From an uncultured Sphingomonas sp. (lineage in GTDB: Bacteria; Pseudomonadota; Alphaproteobacteria; Sphingomonadales; Sphingomonadaceae): a stretch of DNA of 64,000 nucleotides. Where the stretch lies: NCBI RefSeq assembly GCF_902806265.1, contig NZ_CADCVZ010000006.1:1-64000 (forward strand), in the 5' to 3' direction. Under the pieces are notes generated by a model. The model saw only the letters and a list, made by a program, of their open reading frames with translations. It did no database searches and was not told where the DNA came from. Shown one piece after another: positions 25,535 to 33,919 of this stretch. The first letter of the stretch is position 1. The number at the start of each line of letters is the position of its first letter. Made by a program: the position numbers and the translations under genes.

Positions 25535-26287
25535 TTAGTGACTTATGTCACTGCTATTGGCGGTGGGCGGCAGCCAGTCCACCGCGACATGCCCATGCCG
25601 GTCGTTGAAGTCCACCAGCTGCGACAATGCCCCGATGTCCATGATTCGGATGATCTTGCCGTCGCGCTCCAGCAGGCCGGTTGCTTCCAGCGCTTTCAGC
25701 GACCGGTTGACGTGCGCCTTGGTCAGACCGACCGCGTCGCCCAGGTCCTGCTGCGTCAGCGGCAGCTGGAAGGTCGTGCCGTTCAGCCCGTCGACCAGCC
25801 GCAGGCGCGAGTGGATATCGAGCAGCAGCGTCGCCACTCGGGTCATCCCGTCGGTTCGGCCGATGGAGGTCAGCCGGTCGGCCATCGCGACATGCTCCGA
25901 CGCGCTGACGCCATAGAGCAGCGCGCCGAGCCGCGGGTGATCCTGGAACAAGCGGCCGAGCGCCGGGCGGGGCGTTTCGTACAGGGTACAAGGGCTGACC
26001 GCCGTCAGGGTCGCCGCGCTATACCCCCAGGCGATGCTGAAGGTGGTGGTGACGTCGCCCACGAAGTAGAAGCGCAGGATCTGCCGTCCGCCGTCCTTGA
26101 GTTGCACCGACCCGTGCAGCCAGCCGGACGCGACGATGTGGAGCTTGTCGGTCTCCTCGCCTTCGCGGACCACGGTCTCCCCTGCCTCGAACCTTTGCTC
26201 GCGCCGCTCCAGCCACTGCAGCGCATCGCGCTCGGCAAAGGTCAGCGGCAGGTGCTGCGACAGGCGAAGTTCGAGCGGGCTGGACAT
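25535..26287 (-). CDS. Crp/Fnr family transcriptional regulator
   Basis: 250 aa from the ATG at 26287 (GGGGGAA upstream). N-terminal cyclic-nucleotide-type jelly roll (FEAGETVVREGEETDKLHIV, ILRFYFVGDV) and a C-terminal winged helix with the HTH LTQQDLGDAVGLTKAHVNRS. There are no N-terminal cysteines for an Fe-S cluster, so it is not an oxygen-sensing FNR; the effector is unknown. It is on the same strand and 143 bases upstream of the YcaO cluster, which makes it a candidate regulator, though such genes are common in sphingomonads and the link is inference. Confidence 0.88.
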   Translation of the reverse strand: MSSPLELRLSQHLPLTFAERDALQWLERREQRFEAGETVVREGEETDKLHIVASGWLHGSVQLKDGGRQILRFYFVGDVTTTFSIAWGYSAATLTAVSPCTLYETPRPALGRLFQDHPRLGALLYGVSASEHVAMADRLTSIGRTDGMTRVATLLLDIHSRLRLVDGLNGTTFQLPLTQQDLGDAVGLTKAHVNRSLKALEATGLLERDGKIIRIMDIGALSQLVDFNDRHGHVAVDWLPPTANSSDISH

Positions 26288-26416
26288 GGAAGACAGATTC
26301 CCCCGCCCCGCGCGCCGGGTCAAGCAGGTGGCGGTGGAGCAGCCGCCCAGATGGAAACGGGGTTCAGTCAGGGTCGGCGCGCTAAGTACGCAAGGTTCGG
26401 ATGTGGAGCCATAACG

Positions 26417-27808
26417 TCAGCTGTTCCAGCCGCCGCCCAACGAGCGGAACAGGTCGATCTGCGCCTCGACGATCCGGGCATCGGCTTCGGCGAGCGCAGC
26501 CTGGGCGTCGGCTGCGGTGCGTTCGCTGTCGAGCAGCTCGAGCGAATTGATGTCGCCTTCACGCTGGCGAGCACGGGTAATCCGGGCCGCAGCTTCGGCC
26601 TCGTCGCGGGCGGATTGCAGTGCCGTGCGCCGCTGCAGTGCGTTGCGATAGGACGATAAGGCCGTTTCGGTCTCCTCCAGCGCCTGGAGCACGGTACCGT
26701 CAAAGGTCGCCAGCGCAGCCTGCGTGTTGGCCTGCGCGCCCGCCACCCGGGCCCGCGCCGCGCTGCGGTTGGCGGTCCAGTTGATCAGCGGTCCGACCAG
26801 CCAGCTCAACGGATTGAACAGGCTGCCTACACCCGCGCCGCTCGAGCCGGTGGAGCCACCCAGGGTGATTTGCGGGTAGAGCTCGGCGGTGGCGACCCCG
26901 ATCCGCGCGGTGGCGGCGGCCAGGCGCCGTTCGGCGGCACGCACATCCGGGCGACGAGCAAGAAGGGTCGCGCCATCCCCCACCGGGATCGGCCGGTCGA
27001 GGCGGAGCGTGGCGGTCCGGGCGGCCGCCGACCCGGGCAGCTCGCGCGGGGTTCGGCCGGTCAGCGTGGCGAGCCGGAACAAGGCCGCCTGGCGCTGCGC
27101 GGCGAGCAACGGGATTTCGGCCTGCCGTTGATCGCGCAGGGCGGCAATCCGGGCGGTGTCCAGGCGGGTGCCGAGCCCGACCTCGACCCGGCGCTGGGTC
27201 AAGTTCAGCGACCGGCTCAGCAGAGCCACGATCCGTTCTGCGGTGGTGATGCGCTCGGCGAACGAGGCCGCATCGGCATAGGCGCGAGCCGTTTCCCCGA
27301 CGATCGCCACCCGGACGGCGTCCGAGTCTGCTGCCGCCGCGCCGACGTCCCCGCGCGCCGCCTCGATGTCGCGCGAGATGCGGCCGAACAGGTCGGCTTC
27401 GTAGGCGACGTCCAGGCCGACATCGACCTGCAGGTCCGTGCGGTTCTGGCCCGGAATGGCCGGACCCGGAAGGCGGCCGTACTGGCTGCTGCCTCCAAGG
27501 CCGACCTGCGGCTCGCGCGCGCCCCGGCTTTCCCGCAGCAACGCCCGTGCCTGGACCAGCCGTGCCGCGCCGACACGGATGTCGGTGTTGGCGGCCAAGG
27601 CATCGGCGATCAGGCCGTCGAGCACCGGGTCCTGGTAGAGCCGCCACCAATCGTCAGCCGGCTGAGCGTCCGACACTGCTGCACCAGCAACCAAGACGAA
27701 GGGGCCGGACGCGGGGGCGGAGATCGACCCGGCGCGGTAGTCCGGTCCGCTTGCGCAGGAGGCCAGGGCAAGTGCCGACCCTGCAGCTGTCAATAATCGC
27801 TTGCGCAT
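26417..27808 (-). CDS. RND efflux outer-membrane lipoprotein, NodT/OprM type
   Basis: 463 aa. Lipoprotein signal MRKRLLTAAGSALALASCAS with the Cys at 18. Two repeats of long helices typical of TolC-type channels follow: WWRLYQDPVLDGLIADAL, then ARAYADAASFAERI and the second-repeat LLARRPDVRAAERRLAAATA with IGVATAELYPQITLGG. It forms the outer-membrane exit duct of the tripartite pump whose adaptor and inner-membrane pump are encoded directly upstream (12-base gap to the pump gene). Confidence 0.9.
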   Translation of the reverse strand: MRKRLLTAAGSALALASCASGPDYRAGSISAPASGPFVLVAGAAVSDAQPADDWWRLYQDPVLDGLIADALAANTDIRVGAARLVQARALLRESRGAREPQVGLGGSSQYGRLPGPAIPGQNRTDLQVDVGLDVAYEADLFGRISRDIEAARGDVGAAAADSDAVRVAIVGETARAYADAASFAERITTAERIVALLSRSLNLTQRRVEVGLGTRLDTARIAALRDQRQAEIPLLAAQRQAALFRLATLTGRTPRELPGSAAARTATLRLDRPIPVGDGATLLARRPDVRAAERRLAAATARIGVATAELYPQITLGGSTGSSGAGVGSLFNPLSWLVGPLINWTANRSAARARVAGAQANTQAALATFDGTVLQALEETETALSSYRNALQRRTALQSARDEAEAAARITRARQREGDINSLELLDSERTAADAQAALAEADARIVEAQIDLFRSLGGGWNS

Positions 27809-27820
27809 GAACTTTATCCC

Positions 27821-30800
27821 TTATTCGGCAGGCACGAGCGCAGGGGACGCGCTGTCCCCGCGTCGGCGCCTGGAGATGCGATCGGCCAGCGTGCGACACA
27901 CTACGTAGAAGGTCGGCGTGAAAATGAGGCCGAAGGCGGTGACGCCGATCATCCCGAAGAACACGGCCGTGCCGAGGGCTTGCCGCAGTTCGGCGCCAGC
28001 CCCCGTCGCGATCAGCAGCGGCAGCGTTCCCAGGATAAATGCGAAGCTGGTCATCAGAATCGGCCGCAGCCGGTCGCGTGCGGCACGCACGGCAGCCTCG
28101 ATCGGCGACATGCCCGCGTCCTCGTCCTGGCGGGCGAACTCGACGATCAGGATGGCGTTCTTGGCCGCCAGCGCGATCAGCACGATCAGTCCGATCTGCG
28201 TCAGCACATTGTTGTCCATGCCGCGCAGGTTCACGCCCATCATCGCGGCAAGCAGGCACATCGGCACGATAAGGATGATGGCCAGCGGCAGGACCAGGCT
28301 CTCGAACTGGGCGGCGAGCACCAGGAACACGAACAGCACGGCCAGGCCAAACACCAGCGCCGAGGTGTTGCCCGCGGCCTTCTGTTGATAGGCGATGCCG
28401 GTCCATTCCGTCCGGTAGCCGGCGGGCAGGCTTTCCGCCGCGAGCTTCTCCATCGCCTGGAGCGACTGGCCGGACGAGAAGCCGGGCGCGGTATCGCCAT
28501 CGATCTCGACCGCCGGGAACCCGTTGTAACGCGATACGCGGTACGGTCCGGAGCGGTCTTCGAAGGTGGTGACCGACCCTACTGGCACCATCGCCCCGGA
28601 ATTGGATCGAGCGCGAAGATTGGCGATGTCCGCTTCGGTCGCTCGGAACGGAGCGTCCGCCTGTGCGGTCACGCGATAGGTACGGCCGAGCAGGTTGAAG
28701 TCGTTGACGAAGGCCGAGCCGAGGTAGACCTGCAACGCCTCGAACACCCGCTCGGGCGGTACGCCCAGCATGTCCGCCTTGCTCCGGTCGATGTCGGCGA
28801 ACACGCGAGGAGTCGAGATGTCGAACAGGGTATAGACCTGCTGCAGTCCCGGGGTCTGATTGGCCTTTCCGATCACCCCCCACGACAGGCCGGACAGTTC
28901 CTGGAAGCTACGGCCGCCGGTGTCCTGGACGACCATCCGGTAGCCGCCGGCCGAACCGATGCCTTGGATCAATGGTGGTGGGACGACCAGCAGCCGCGCT
29001 TCGTTGATATCGGCCGTGCGTTTCTGCGCTTCGGCCATGATGCCGGCGAAGGTCACCCCCAGCTTCTTGCGCTCCTCGAACGACTTCAGCGGGATGTAGG
29101 CGGCAGCGGCGTTGGGCGCCTGCGTCTGCGAGGCGCCATCGAAGCCGGCCAGCATGACCGCGCCCTCGACGCCTGGGATCGGCATTATCCGTTCGGCGAC
29201 CTCCCGCAGGACCTCATCGGTCCGTTCCAAAGACGAGCCGGAGGGAAGCTGAACGACCGTCAGGAAATAACCCTGGTCCTGCGCCGGGATGAAGCCGGTG
29301 GGCGTAATCGAGAACAGCGCAACGGTGGCGCCGATCAGTGCGGCATAGGCTGCCATCATCCGCTTCGGCGCTTGCACCAGCCGACGGGTGAGCAAGGCAT
29401 AGGCATCGCTGAACCGCTCGAACATGCGGTTGAAGCGATCGCCTGCGGCTCGGGCCAGCTCGGTTATGCGATTGCCGGGCTTCTCTTCACCGTGCGGCTT
29501 CAGCAGCAGCGCCGCTAATGCCGGCGACAGGGTCAGCGACAGCAGCAGCGATATCAGGGTTGCAGCCGAGATCGTGACGGCGAACTGATGGTAGAAGGCG
29601 CCGGACAGCCCACCCAGGAACAGGGTCGGCAGGAACACGGCGCAGAGCACAAGCACGATCGCCACCAGCGCCGCGCCGACCTCATCCATGGAGGTTCGCG
29701 CCGCCTCCAGCGCGGACAGCCCTCGGGCAAGGTTGCGCTCCACATTCTCGACCACGACAATCGCGTCGTCCACAACGATGCCGATCGCCAGCACCAACCC
29801 GAACAGCGATAGATTGTTGAGCGAGTAGCCGACCATCTGGAGCACGGCAAAGGTACCGATCAGCGAAACCGGGATGGCGATCACCGGGATCACCGCGGCA
29901 CGCCAGCGCTGGAGAAACACAAGAATCACCAGCACCACCAGCGCGATCGCCTCCAGCAGCGTTATCAGCACCGCATCGATCGACTGCGAGATGAATTCGG
30001 TTGGGTTGTAGATGACCTTGTATTCGAGGCCCGCCGGAAACGATTTCGAGGCCGCCTCCATTTCTGCTTCGACGGCTTCAGCCGCCGCCAGCGCATTGGT
30101 GCCGGGGCGCTGGAAAACGCCAAGCCCGACGGAAGGCTGGCCGGACAGATAGGTGTTGTTGGCATAGTCGGCCGCCCCGAGCTCGACCCGCGCCACATCC
30201 GAGACGCGGACCTGCCGGCCGTCGGCATCGCTGCGGACCACGACGTTGGCGAACTGCTCGGCATCCGTCAGCCGGCCCTGCGTCTCGATATTGAGCTGAA
30301 AGGCATTGCCGTTGGCGTAGGGGGGCTGACCCAGGGTGCCGGCAGCCACCTGCACGTTCTGCGCGCGCAACGCGGCGACGATCTCGCCGGCGGTGAGGTT
30401 CAGGGCAGCGGCGCGTTCGGGATCGATCCACACCCGCATGGCATAGTCGCGAGCGCCGAACAGCCGCACGTCGCCGACCCCGTCCAGCCGGGCAATCCGG
30501 TCGCGCACTTGGCTCAGCGCGTAGTTCGACATGTAGCCACGGTCGAGGACGTTGCCGGGTGACACCAGGTTCACCACCATCAGGAAGTCGGGCGAGGTCT
30601 TGCGGGTGACGATACCCAGCCGCTGCACCTCCTGCGGCAGGCGCGGAGTGGCGATCGCGACCCGGTTCTGAACCAGCACCTGCGCGGCGTTGAGGTCCGT
30701 GCCCTGGGCAAAGGTCACGGTGATCGTCAGGTTGCCGTCGCCGGTCGATTGCGAGGACATGTAGAGCATGTCGTCGACCCCGTTGATCTCCTGCTCGATA

Positions 30801-30997
30801 GGTGCGGCGACGGTGGACGCCACGGTCTCCGCCGACGCGCCGGGATAATTGGCGTTCACGGTTACAGTTGGCGGCACGATGTCAGGATATTGCGAGACCG
30901 GGAGCCCGAAGTAGGCGATCCCGCCCATCACCGTGATCAGGATGGCGATAACCGCGGCAAAGATCGGCCGGGTGATGAAGAAACGGGACATGCGCAT
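27821..30997 (-). CDS. RND multidrug efflux pump, AcrB/MexF family
   Basis: 1058 aa with twelve membrane spans and two large periplasmic loops. Start: ATG at 30997 (GGAG nine bases before) giving MRMSRFFITRPIFAAVIA, the standard HAE1 opening; GTG at 31012 would add five residues. Proton-relay aspartates are present in span 4 (VLAIGIVVDDAIVVVENV), and FIPAQDQGYF and the span-11 LIALAAKNAILIVEFA lysine are conserved. It expels hydrophobic drugs or solvents using the proton gradient. It lies between adaptor and channel genes in one operon under the TetR gene. Confidence 0.93.
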   Translation of the reverse strand: MRMSRFFITRPIFAAVIAILITVMGGIAYFGLPVSQYPDIVPPTVTVNANYPGASAETVASTVAAPIEQEINGVDDMLYMSSQSTGDGNLTITVTFAQGTDLNAAQVLVQNRVAIATPRLPQEVQRLGIVTRKTSPDFLMVVNLVSPGNVLDRGYMSNYALSQVRDRIARLDGVGDVRLFGARDYAMRVWIDPERAAALNLTAGEIVAALRAQNVQVAAGTLGQPPYANGNAFQLNIETQGRLTDAEQFANVVVRSDADGRQVRVSDVARVELGAADYANNTYLSGQPSVGLGVFQRPGTNALAAAEAVEAEMEAASKSFPAGLEYKVIYNPTEFISQSIDAVLITLLEAIALVVLVILVFLQRWRAAVIPVIAIPVSLIGTFAVLQMVGYSLNNLSLFGLVLAIGIVVDDAIVVVENVERNLARGLSALEAARTSMDEVGAALVAIVLVLCAVFLPTLFLGGLSGAFYHQFAVTISAATLISLLLSLTLSPALAALLLKPHGEEKPGNRITELARAAGDRFNRMFERFSDAYALLTRRLVQAPKRMMAAYAALIGATVALFSITPTGFIPAQDQGYFLTVVQLPSGSSLERTDEVLREVAERIMPIPGVEGAVMLAGFDGASQTQAPNAAAAYIPLKSFEERKKLGVTFAGIMAEAQKRTADINEARLLVVPPPLIQGIGSAGGYRMVVQDTGGRSFQELSGLSWGVIGKANQTPGLQQVYTLFDISTPRVFADIDRSKADMLGVPPERVFEALQVYLGSAFVNDFNLLGRTYRVTAQADAPFRATEADIANLRARSNSGAMVPVGSVTTFEDRSGPYRVSRYNGFPAVEIDGDTAPGFSSGQSLQAMEKLAAESLPAGYRTEWTGIAYQQKAAGNTSALVFGLAVLFVFLVLAAQFESLVLPLAIILIVPMCLLAAMMGVNLRGMDNNVLTQIGLIVLIALAAKNAILIVEFARQDEDAGMSPIEAAVRAARDRLRPILMTSFAFILGTLPLLIATGAGAELRQALGTAVFFGMIGVTAFGLIFTPTFYVVCRTLADRISRRRRGDSASPALVPAE

Positions 30998-31045
30998 GGG
31001 AACGGTCTCCACGCCCGCGGGCGTTGAGGAAGGGAACGGAGCGAT

Positions 31046-32323
31046 CTAGCGTCCGGCGAACGTCGCCTCGCCGGTTACGGCCGTGGGCCTTGGAGCGTCC
31101 GCCTGACTGACCTGCGGCTGGATAACTCCGCGGCGCACGTTGACCTTGGTCCCGGGCATGGCCAGCTGGCCTCCGCTGATCACCACGCGGTCGTTGGCGT
31201 CCAGCCCGGACCGCACCACGCGCAAGCCGTCGACTACCGGGCCGAGCACGACCGGCTTGGGCGTCACGCTACCGTCCTGTCCGATCACCGGCACGACCTT
31301 GCGCGCCTGGTCCGTCTGCACGGCGGCATCAGGAACCAGCAAGGCGGGCGCCGTTCCCCGGGAGGCTAGGCGCATGTTGCCGAACATGCCGGGAGTGAGA
31401 AACTGGCCGGTGTTACGAACGAGCGCGCGAAGGCGAATGGTACCCGAGCGCGTGTCAAGGCTGTTGTCGGTGAAGTCCAGCCGCCCGCGCCAGCGATAGT
31501 CAGGCTCGTCCTGCAGCCGAATCTCGACTGCCGAAGGTGCCGCGCCACTTTCCCGCGCGCGGCGCGCTTTGAGGAACAGCGCCTCCGATGCGTCGAAGCT
31601 GAAGTGAATCGGATCAAGCGCGTTGATTGTGGTGAGCAGGGTCGCTTCCCCGACAGCGCCGCCCTGGACGAGGTTGCCTGCGTCGATCCGCCGGTCGGAG
31701 ATGCGGCCGCCGATCGGCGCGCGAACCTGCGTGAAGCCGACATCGAGAGCGCGGGACTGGATGCGGGCGTTGGTCGCGGCGAGCGATGCCTCGGCCGCTT
31801 GAACCCTGGCGCGCAGCCGATCGATGTCGCTGCGGGAAACCGCGCCGACATCGACCAGCCGGTTGGCCCGGTCGAGGTCGGCGCGAGCAAGCGCCAGATC
31901 GCTCCGTGAGCCTTGTGCCGTGGCGCGGGCCTCCGCAAGGGCGGCCGCGAACGGACGCCGGTCGATGGTGAACAGCAGCTGCCCCTGGCGAACGACCGAA
32001 CCATCGGTGAAGTGTACGCCCACGATCGCGCCCGAGACTCGCGGGCGGACCTCAACGGTCCGGCTCGCCTCGAACCGACCGGAATATTCGTCCCATTCGG
32101 CGATCTGGCGGACGAGCGGGCTGGCCACGGTCACCGTTGGCGGTGGCGGAGCCGCGGCTTGCGGCGCACTGCTGGGCCAGCCGAGCGCCACCCCTGCTGC
32201 CAGCACGAGCGGCAATGCCGCAAGTCCGAGCTTCTGCGGGCGGGTCAGCCCCCGGGGACGAGTCTCGTTGTCGAGCGGGGCTGCGCTACTTTCGTCGGCG
32301 CGGACGTTGGCGGCGATGTTCAC
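31046..32323 (-). CDS. RND efflux periplasmic adaptor (membrane fusion protein)
   Basis: 425 aa, GTG start with GGGGAG seven bases upstream and GTGA overlap with the preceding small gene. One N-terminal membrane anchor (LGLAALPLVLAAGVALGW) is followed by the lipoyl halves (VEVRPRVSGAIVGVHFTDGS ... VGFTQVRAPIGGRISDRRI) flanking a coiled-coil hairpin (about 125-190), then the beta-barrel and membrane-proximal domains. It couples the inner-membrane pump to the outer-membrane channel. MexE/AcrA type by layout. Confidence 0.92.
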   Translation of the reverse strand: MNIAANVRADESSAAPLDNETRPRGLTRPQKLGLAALPLVLAAGVALGWPSSAPQAAAPPPPTVTVASPLVRQIAEWDEYSGRFEASRTVEVRPRVSGAIVGVHFTDGSVVRQGQLLFTIDRRPFAAALAEARATAQGSRSDLALARADLDRANRLVDVGAVSRSDIDRLRARVQAAEASLAATNARIQSRALDVGFTQVRAPIGGRISDRRIDAGNLVQGGAVGEATLLTTINALDPIHFSFDASEALFLKARRARESGAAPSAVEIRLQDEPDYRWRGRLDFTDNSLDTRSGTIRLRALVRNTGQFLTPGMFGNMRLASRGTAPALLVPDAAVQTDQARKVVPVIGQDGSVTPKPVVLGPVVDGLRVVRSGLDANDRVVISGGQLAMPGTKVNVRRGVIQPQVSQADAPRPTAVTGEATFAGR

Positions 32324-32721
32324 TTGGCTGCTCCCCGCCTGCGTGCGGTCGCGCGGCTCTTGTGAATGCTGGCCTGGATGAGTTCATATTGGTCGAGCGT
32401 GAAGCCGGCATCCAGGAAGGCCTCGAGTTCGGAGTTCGGCACGTTCCAGTGACTATGCCAAGCGTGCACCGCGACCCGCCGCAGCCCTTCCAGCCGGGGA
32501 CTGGCGAGGCGGTTGGGGAAGGACAGGCCGAACAGGCTGCCAAGGGCTGCGGCAAACCGGCCGGGCTCGCGCAGGCTGGCAAGGCTGTCCCGCTCGGCCA
32601 TGGCGACGATCGACCATTCAAGCGCGGACAGCCGTGCCGGCACTACGGCCGAAACCTCTGCCTGTGCTTGTCTCACTTCCCGTGCTTGGCTCGGCCATAT
32701 GGCAAGAGGAACAGAGGCCAT
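32320..32721 (-). CDS. Small protein of the RND operon, function unknown
   Basis: 133 aa. The ATG at 32721 has AGGAG six bases upstream, and the stop overlaps the adaptor start (GTGA), so it is the first gene of the efflux operon. No signal peptide or membrane segment. It is helical, with SALEWSIVAMAERDSLASL and a Trp/His-rich stretch VHAWHSHWNVPNSELEAFL. I do not recognise a family. Its place at the head of an efflux operon suggests a regulatory or accessory role only by context. Confidence 0.75.
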   Translation of the reverse strand: MASVPLAIWPSQAREVRQAQAEVSAVVPARLSALEWSIVAMAERDSLASLREPGRFAAALGSLFGLSFPNRLASPRLEGLRRVAVHAWHSHWNVPNSELEAFLDAGFTLDQYELIQASIHKSRATARRRGAAK

Positions 32722-32954
32722 GACATTCTCCTGTTCGGTAGGCGCATCGCGCCGAGGCCCGCCAGTCGCCTGACGCAGCCGTTCAACTGAAACATGGATG
32801 CGGAACATCGACCGCCGCGACCGCTAAGCCCGCACGTCGACAACGCCCCTAACTATACTCTCGGAACTGGGCCGCGGTTACGCCGCGCTGACTCGCCCCT
32901 TTGGTTCGGTTGCCCCGACGTGCGCCTAATCTGCGCCACTGGAACATCTCTTTG

Positions 32955-32970
32955 TATACTGCATGGTATA
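32955..32970. promoter_or_regulatory. Inverted repeat overlapping the -10 box, probable TetR operator
   Basis: TATAC-N6-GTATA, a perfect 5-bp inverted repeat with a partly symmetric centre, sits on the -10 box of the efflux operon promoter. Binding of the adjacent TetR protein here would block RNA polymerase. Inference from position and symmetry. Confidence 0.55.
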
Positions 32971-32993
32971 GAAAGCCGAGGTGAGTTCGTCAA
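32965..32993 (-). promoter_or_regulatory. Sigma-70-type promoter of the RND operon
   Basis: On the minus strand TTGACG (32993-32988) and TATACC (32970-32965) are separated by exactly 17 bases, a good vegetative promoter. It points to the 133-aa gene and the pump genes, with a leader of about 235 bases. The rest of the 307-base spacer 32722-33028 shows no gene. Confidence 0.65.
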
Positions 32994-33001
32994 TGCTTTT
33001 T

Positions 33002-33015
33002 CTACCGCTCGGTAG
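33002..33015. promoter_or_regulatory. Perfect inverted repeat upstream of the -35 box, candidate operator
   Basis: CTACCG-CT-CGGTAG is a perfect 6-bp inverted repeat, of the ACCG-NN-CGGT kind seen at some TetR-family operators, placed nine bases upstream of the -35 hexamer and 14 bases after the TetR stop. It could be a second TetR site or, read as RNA, a hairpin at the end of the tetR message. Confidence 0.45.
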
Positions 33016-33028
33016 CAAATCGGTGAAA

Positions 33029-33640
33029 TTACTTTCCGGGCCACATGGACAGGCTGGTTTCAACCAGCGTTTCGAGCTGCTGCTTGCTGGCGCCGCTTCC
33101 CGCTTGCACCGACATGCCCTGGAGGATCGCCACCAAGTAATTGCACAGCCCTTCCACGTCGGCGTCGGGCGGGAGATCGCCTTCCACCTTGGCGCGCTCC
33201 ATGCGTTCGCAGATAGCTCGGTGGGAGGAAGCACGCCGCGCCAGCAGGTCGGCACGCACTGACTCGGCCTCTGCGCCGCAGGTAACCGAGCTGATCACGC
33301 GCAGGCAGCCTCTCGGCTGACACTCGCTGGTCTGCAGCTGGAGCGCACCGCGCAGCAGCCGTTCGGCAACCTGACGGGAGGTCGGAGCATTGAGCGCCTC
33401 CGAAACATAGGCGAGCTTCTCACGCTCATACAGATCGAGCGCCTTGCGAAACAGCTCCTCCTTGTTGCCGAAGGCGGCGTAAAGGCTGGGACGGGTGATC
33501 CCCATCGCGTCCGTAAGATCGGTCAGCGAGGTGCCCTCGTAGCCCTTGCTCCAGAACAGCTGCAACGCCGCCGCGAGCGCCTCGTCGACGTCGAATTCCC
33601 TGGGCCGGCCCTTGCAGACGCGCTTGATCGAGCATTCCAT
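33029..33640 (-). CDS. TetR family transcriptional regulator
   Basis: 203 aa from the ATG at 33640. N-terminal HTH: RPREFDVDEALAAALQLFW, then GTSLTDLTDAMGITRPSLYA with the recognition helix and FGNKEELFRKAL. The C-terminal ligand domain contains two close Cys (QPRGCLRVISSVTCG), as in AcrR/TetR_C-like efflux regulators. It is directly upstream of the efflux operon on the same strand, with palindromes between them, so it most likely represses that operon until a drug-like ligand binds. Confidence 0.9.
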   Translation of the reverse strand: MECSIKRVCKGRPREFDVDEALAAALQLFWSKGYEGTSLTDLTDAMGITRPSLYAAFGNKEELFRKALDLYEREKLAYVSEALNAPTSRQVAERLLRGALQLQTSECQPRGCLRVISSVTCGAEAESVRADLLARRASSHRAICERMERAKVEGDLPPDADVEGLCNYLVAILQGMSVQAGSGASKQQLETLVETSLSMWPGK

Positions 33641-33919
33641 ATCGCCCAGTACATATGTGCGAAGCCGGGGCAAGTCCACTGGCTTTTGCTGACGCGGCGG
33701 TAGTTCTGTTTGCGAGGCTCCTACGGTCGGCTGCAAGTAGGGACCTTGTCCGACCCGCGTGGCGGGGACCATGCCATAATAAAGATGGAGGTCCGAACCA
33801 CACATGCAGCTCCTCGTGGCTGCCTTGGCCAGCATCGTGCAGCGGACCCCTCACGGCGGTGGCCTCTGGCGACTTATCAGGGCTGCCGGCAGTTTCCCGA
33901 TCGCGATGGAAGCGGATGT
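33641..33919. other. Non-coding gap between kinase pseudogene and tetR
   Basis: 279 bases. Short open frames cross it on the plus strand, but none has a ribosome site or recognisable product. It must hold the tetR promoter on the minus strand; no clear hexamer pair is visible. Confidence 0.5.

Noticed and set aside
27654-28883. 409-codon minus-strand frame inside the RND pump gene
   Set aside because: Out-of-frame reading of the pump; Arg-rich and without membrane spans.
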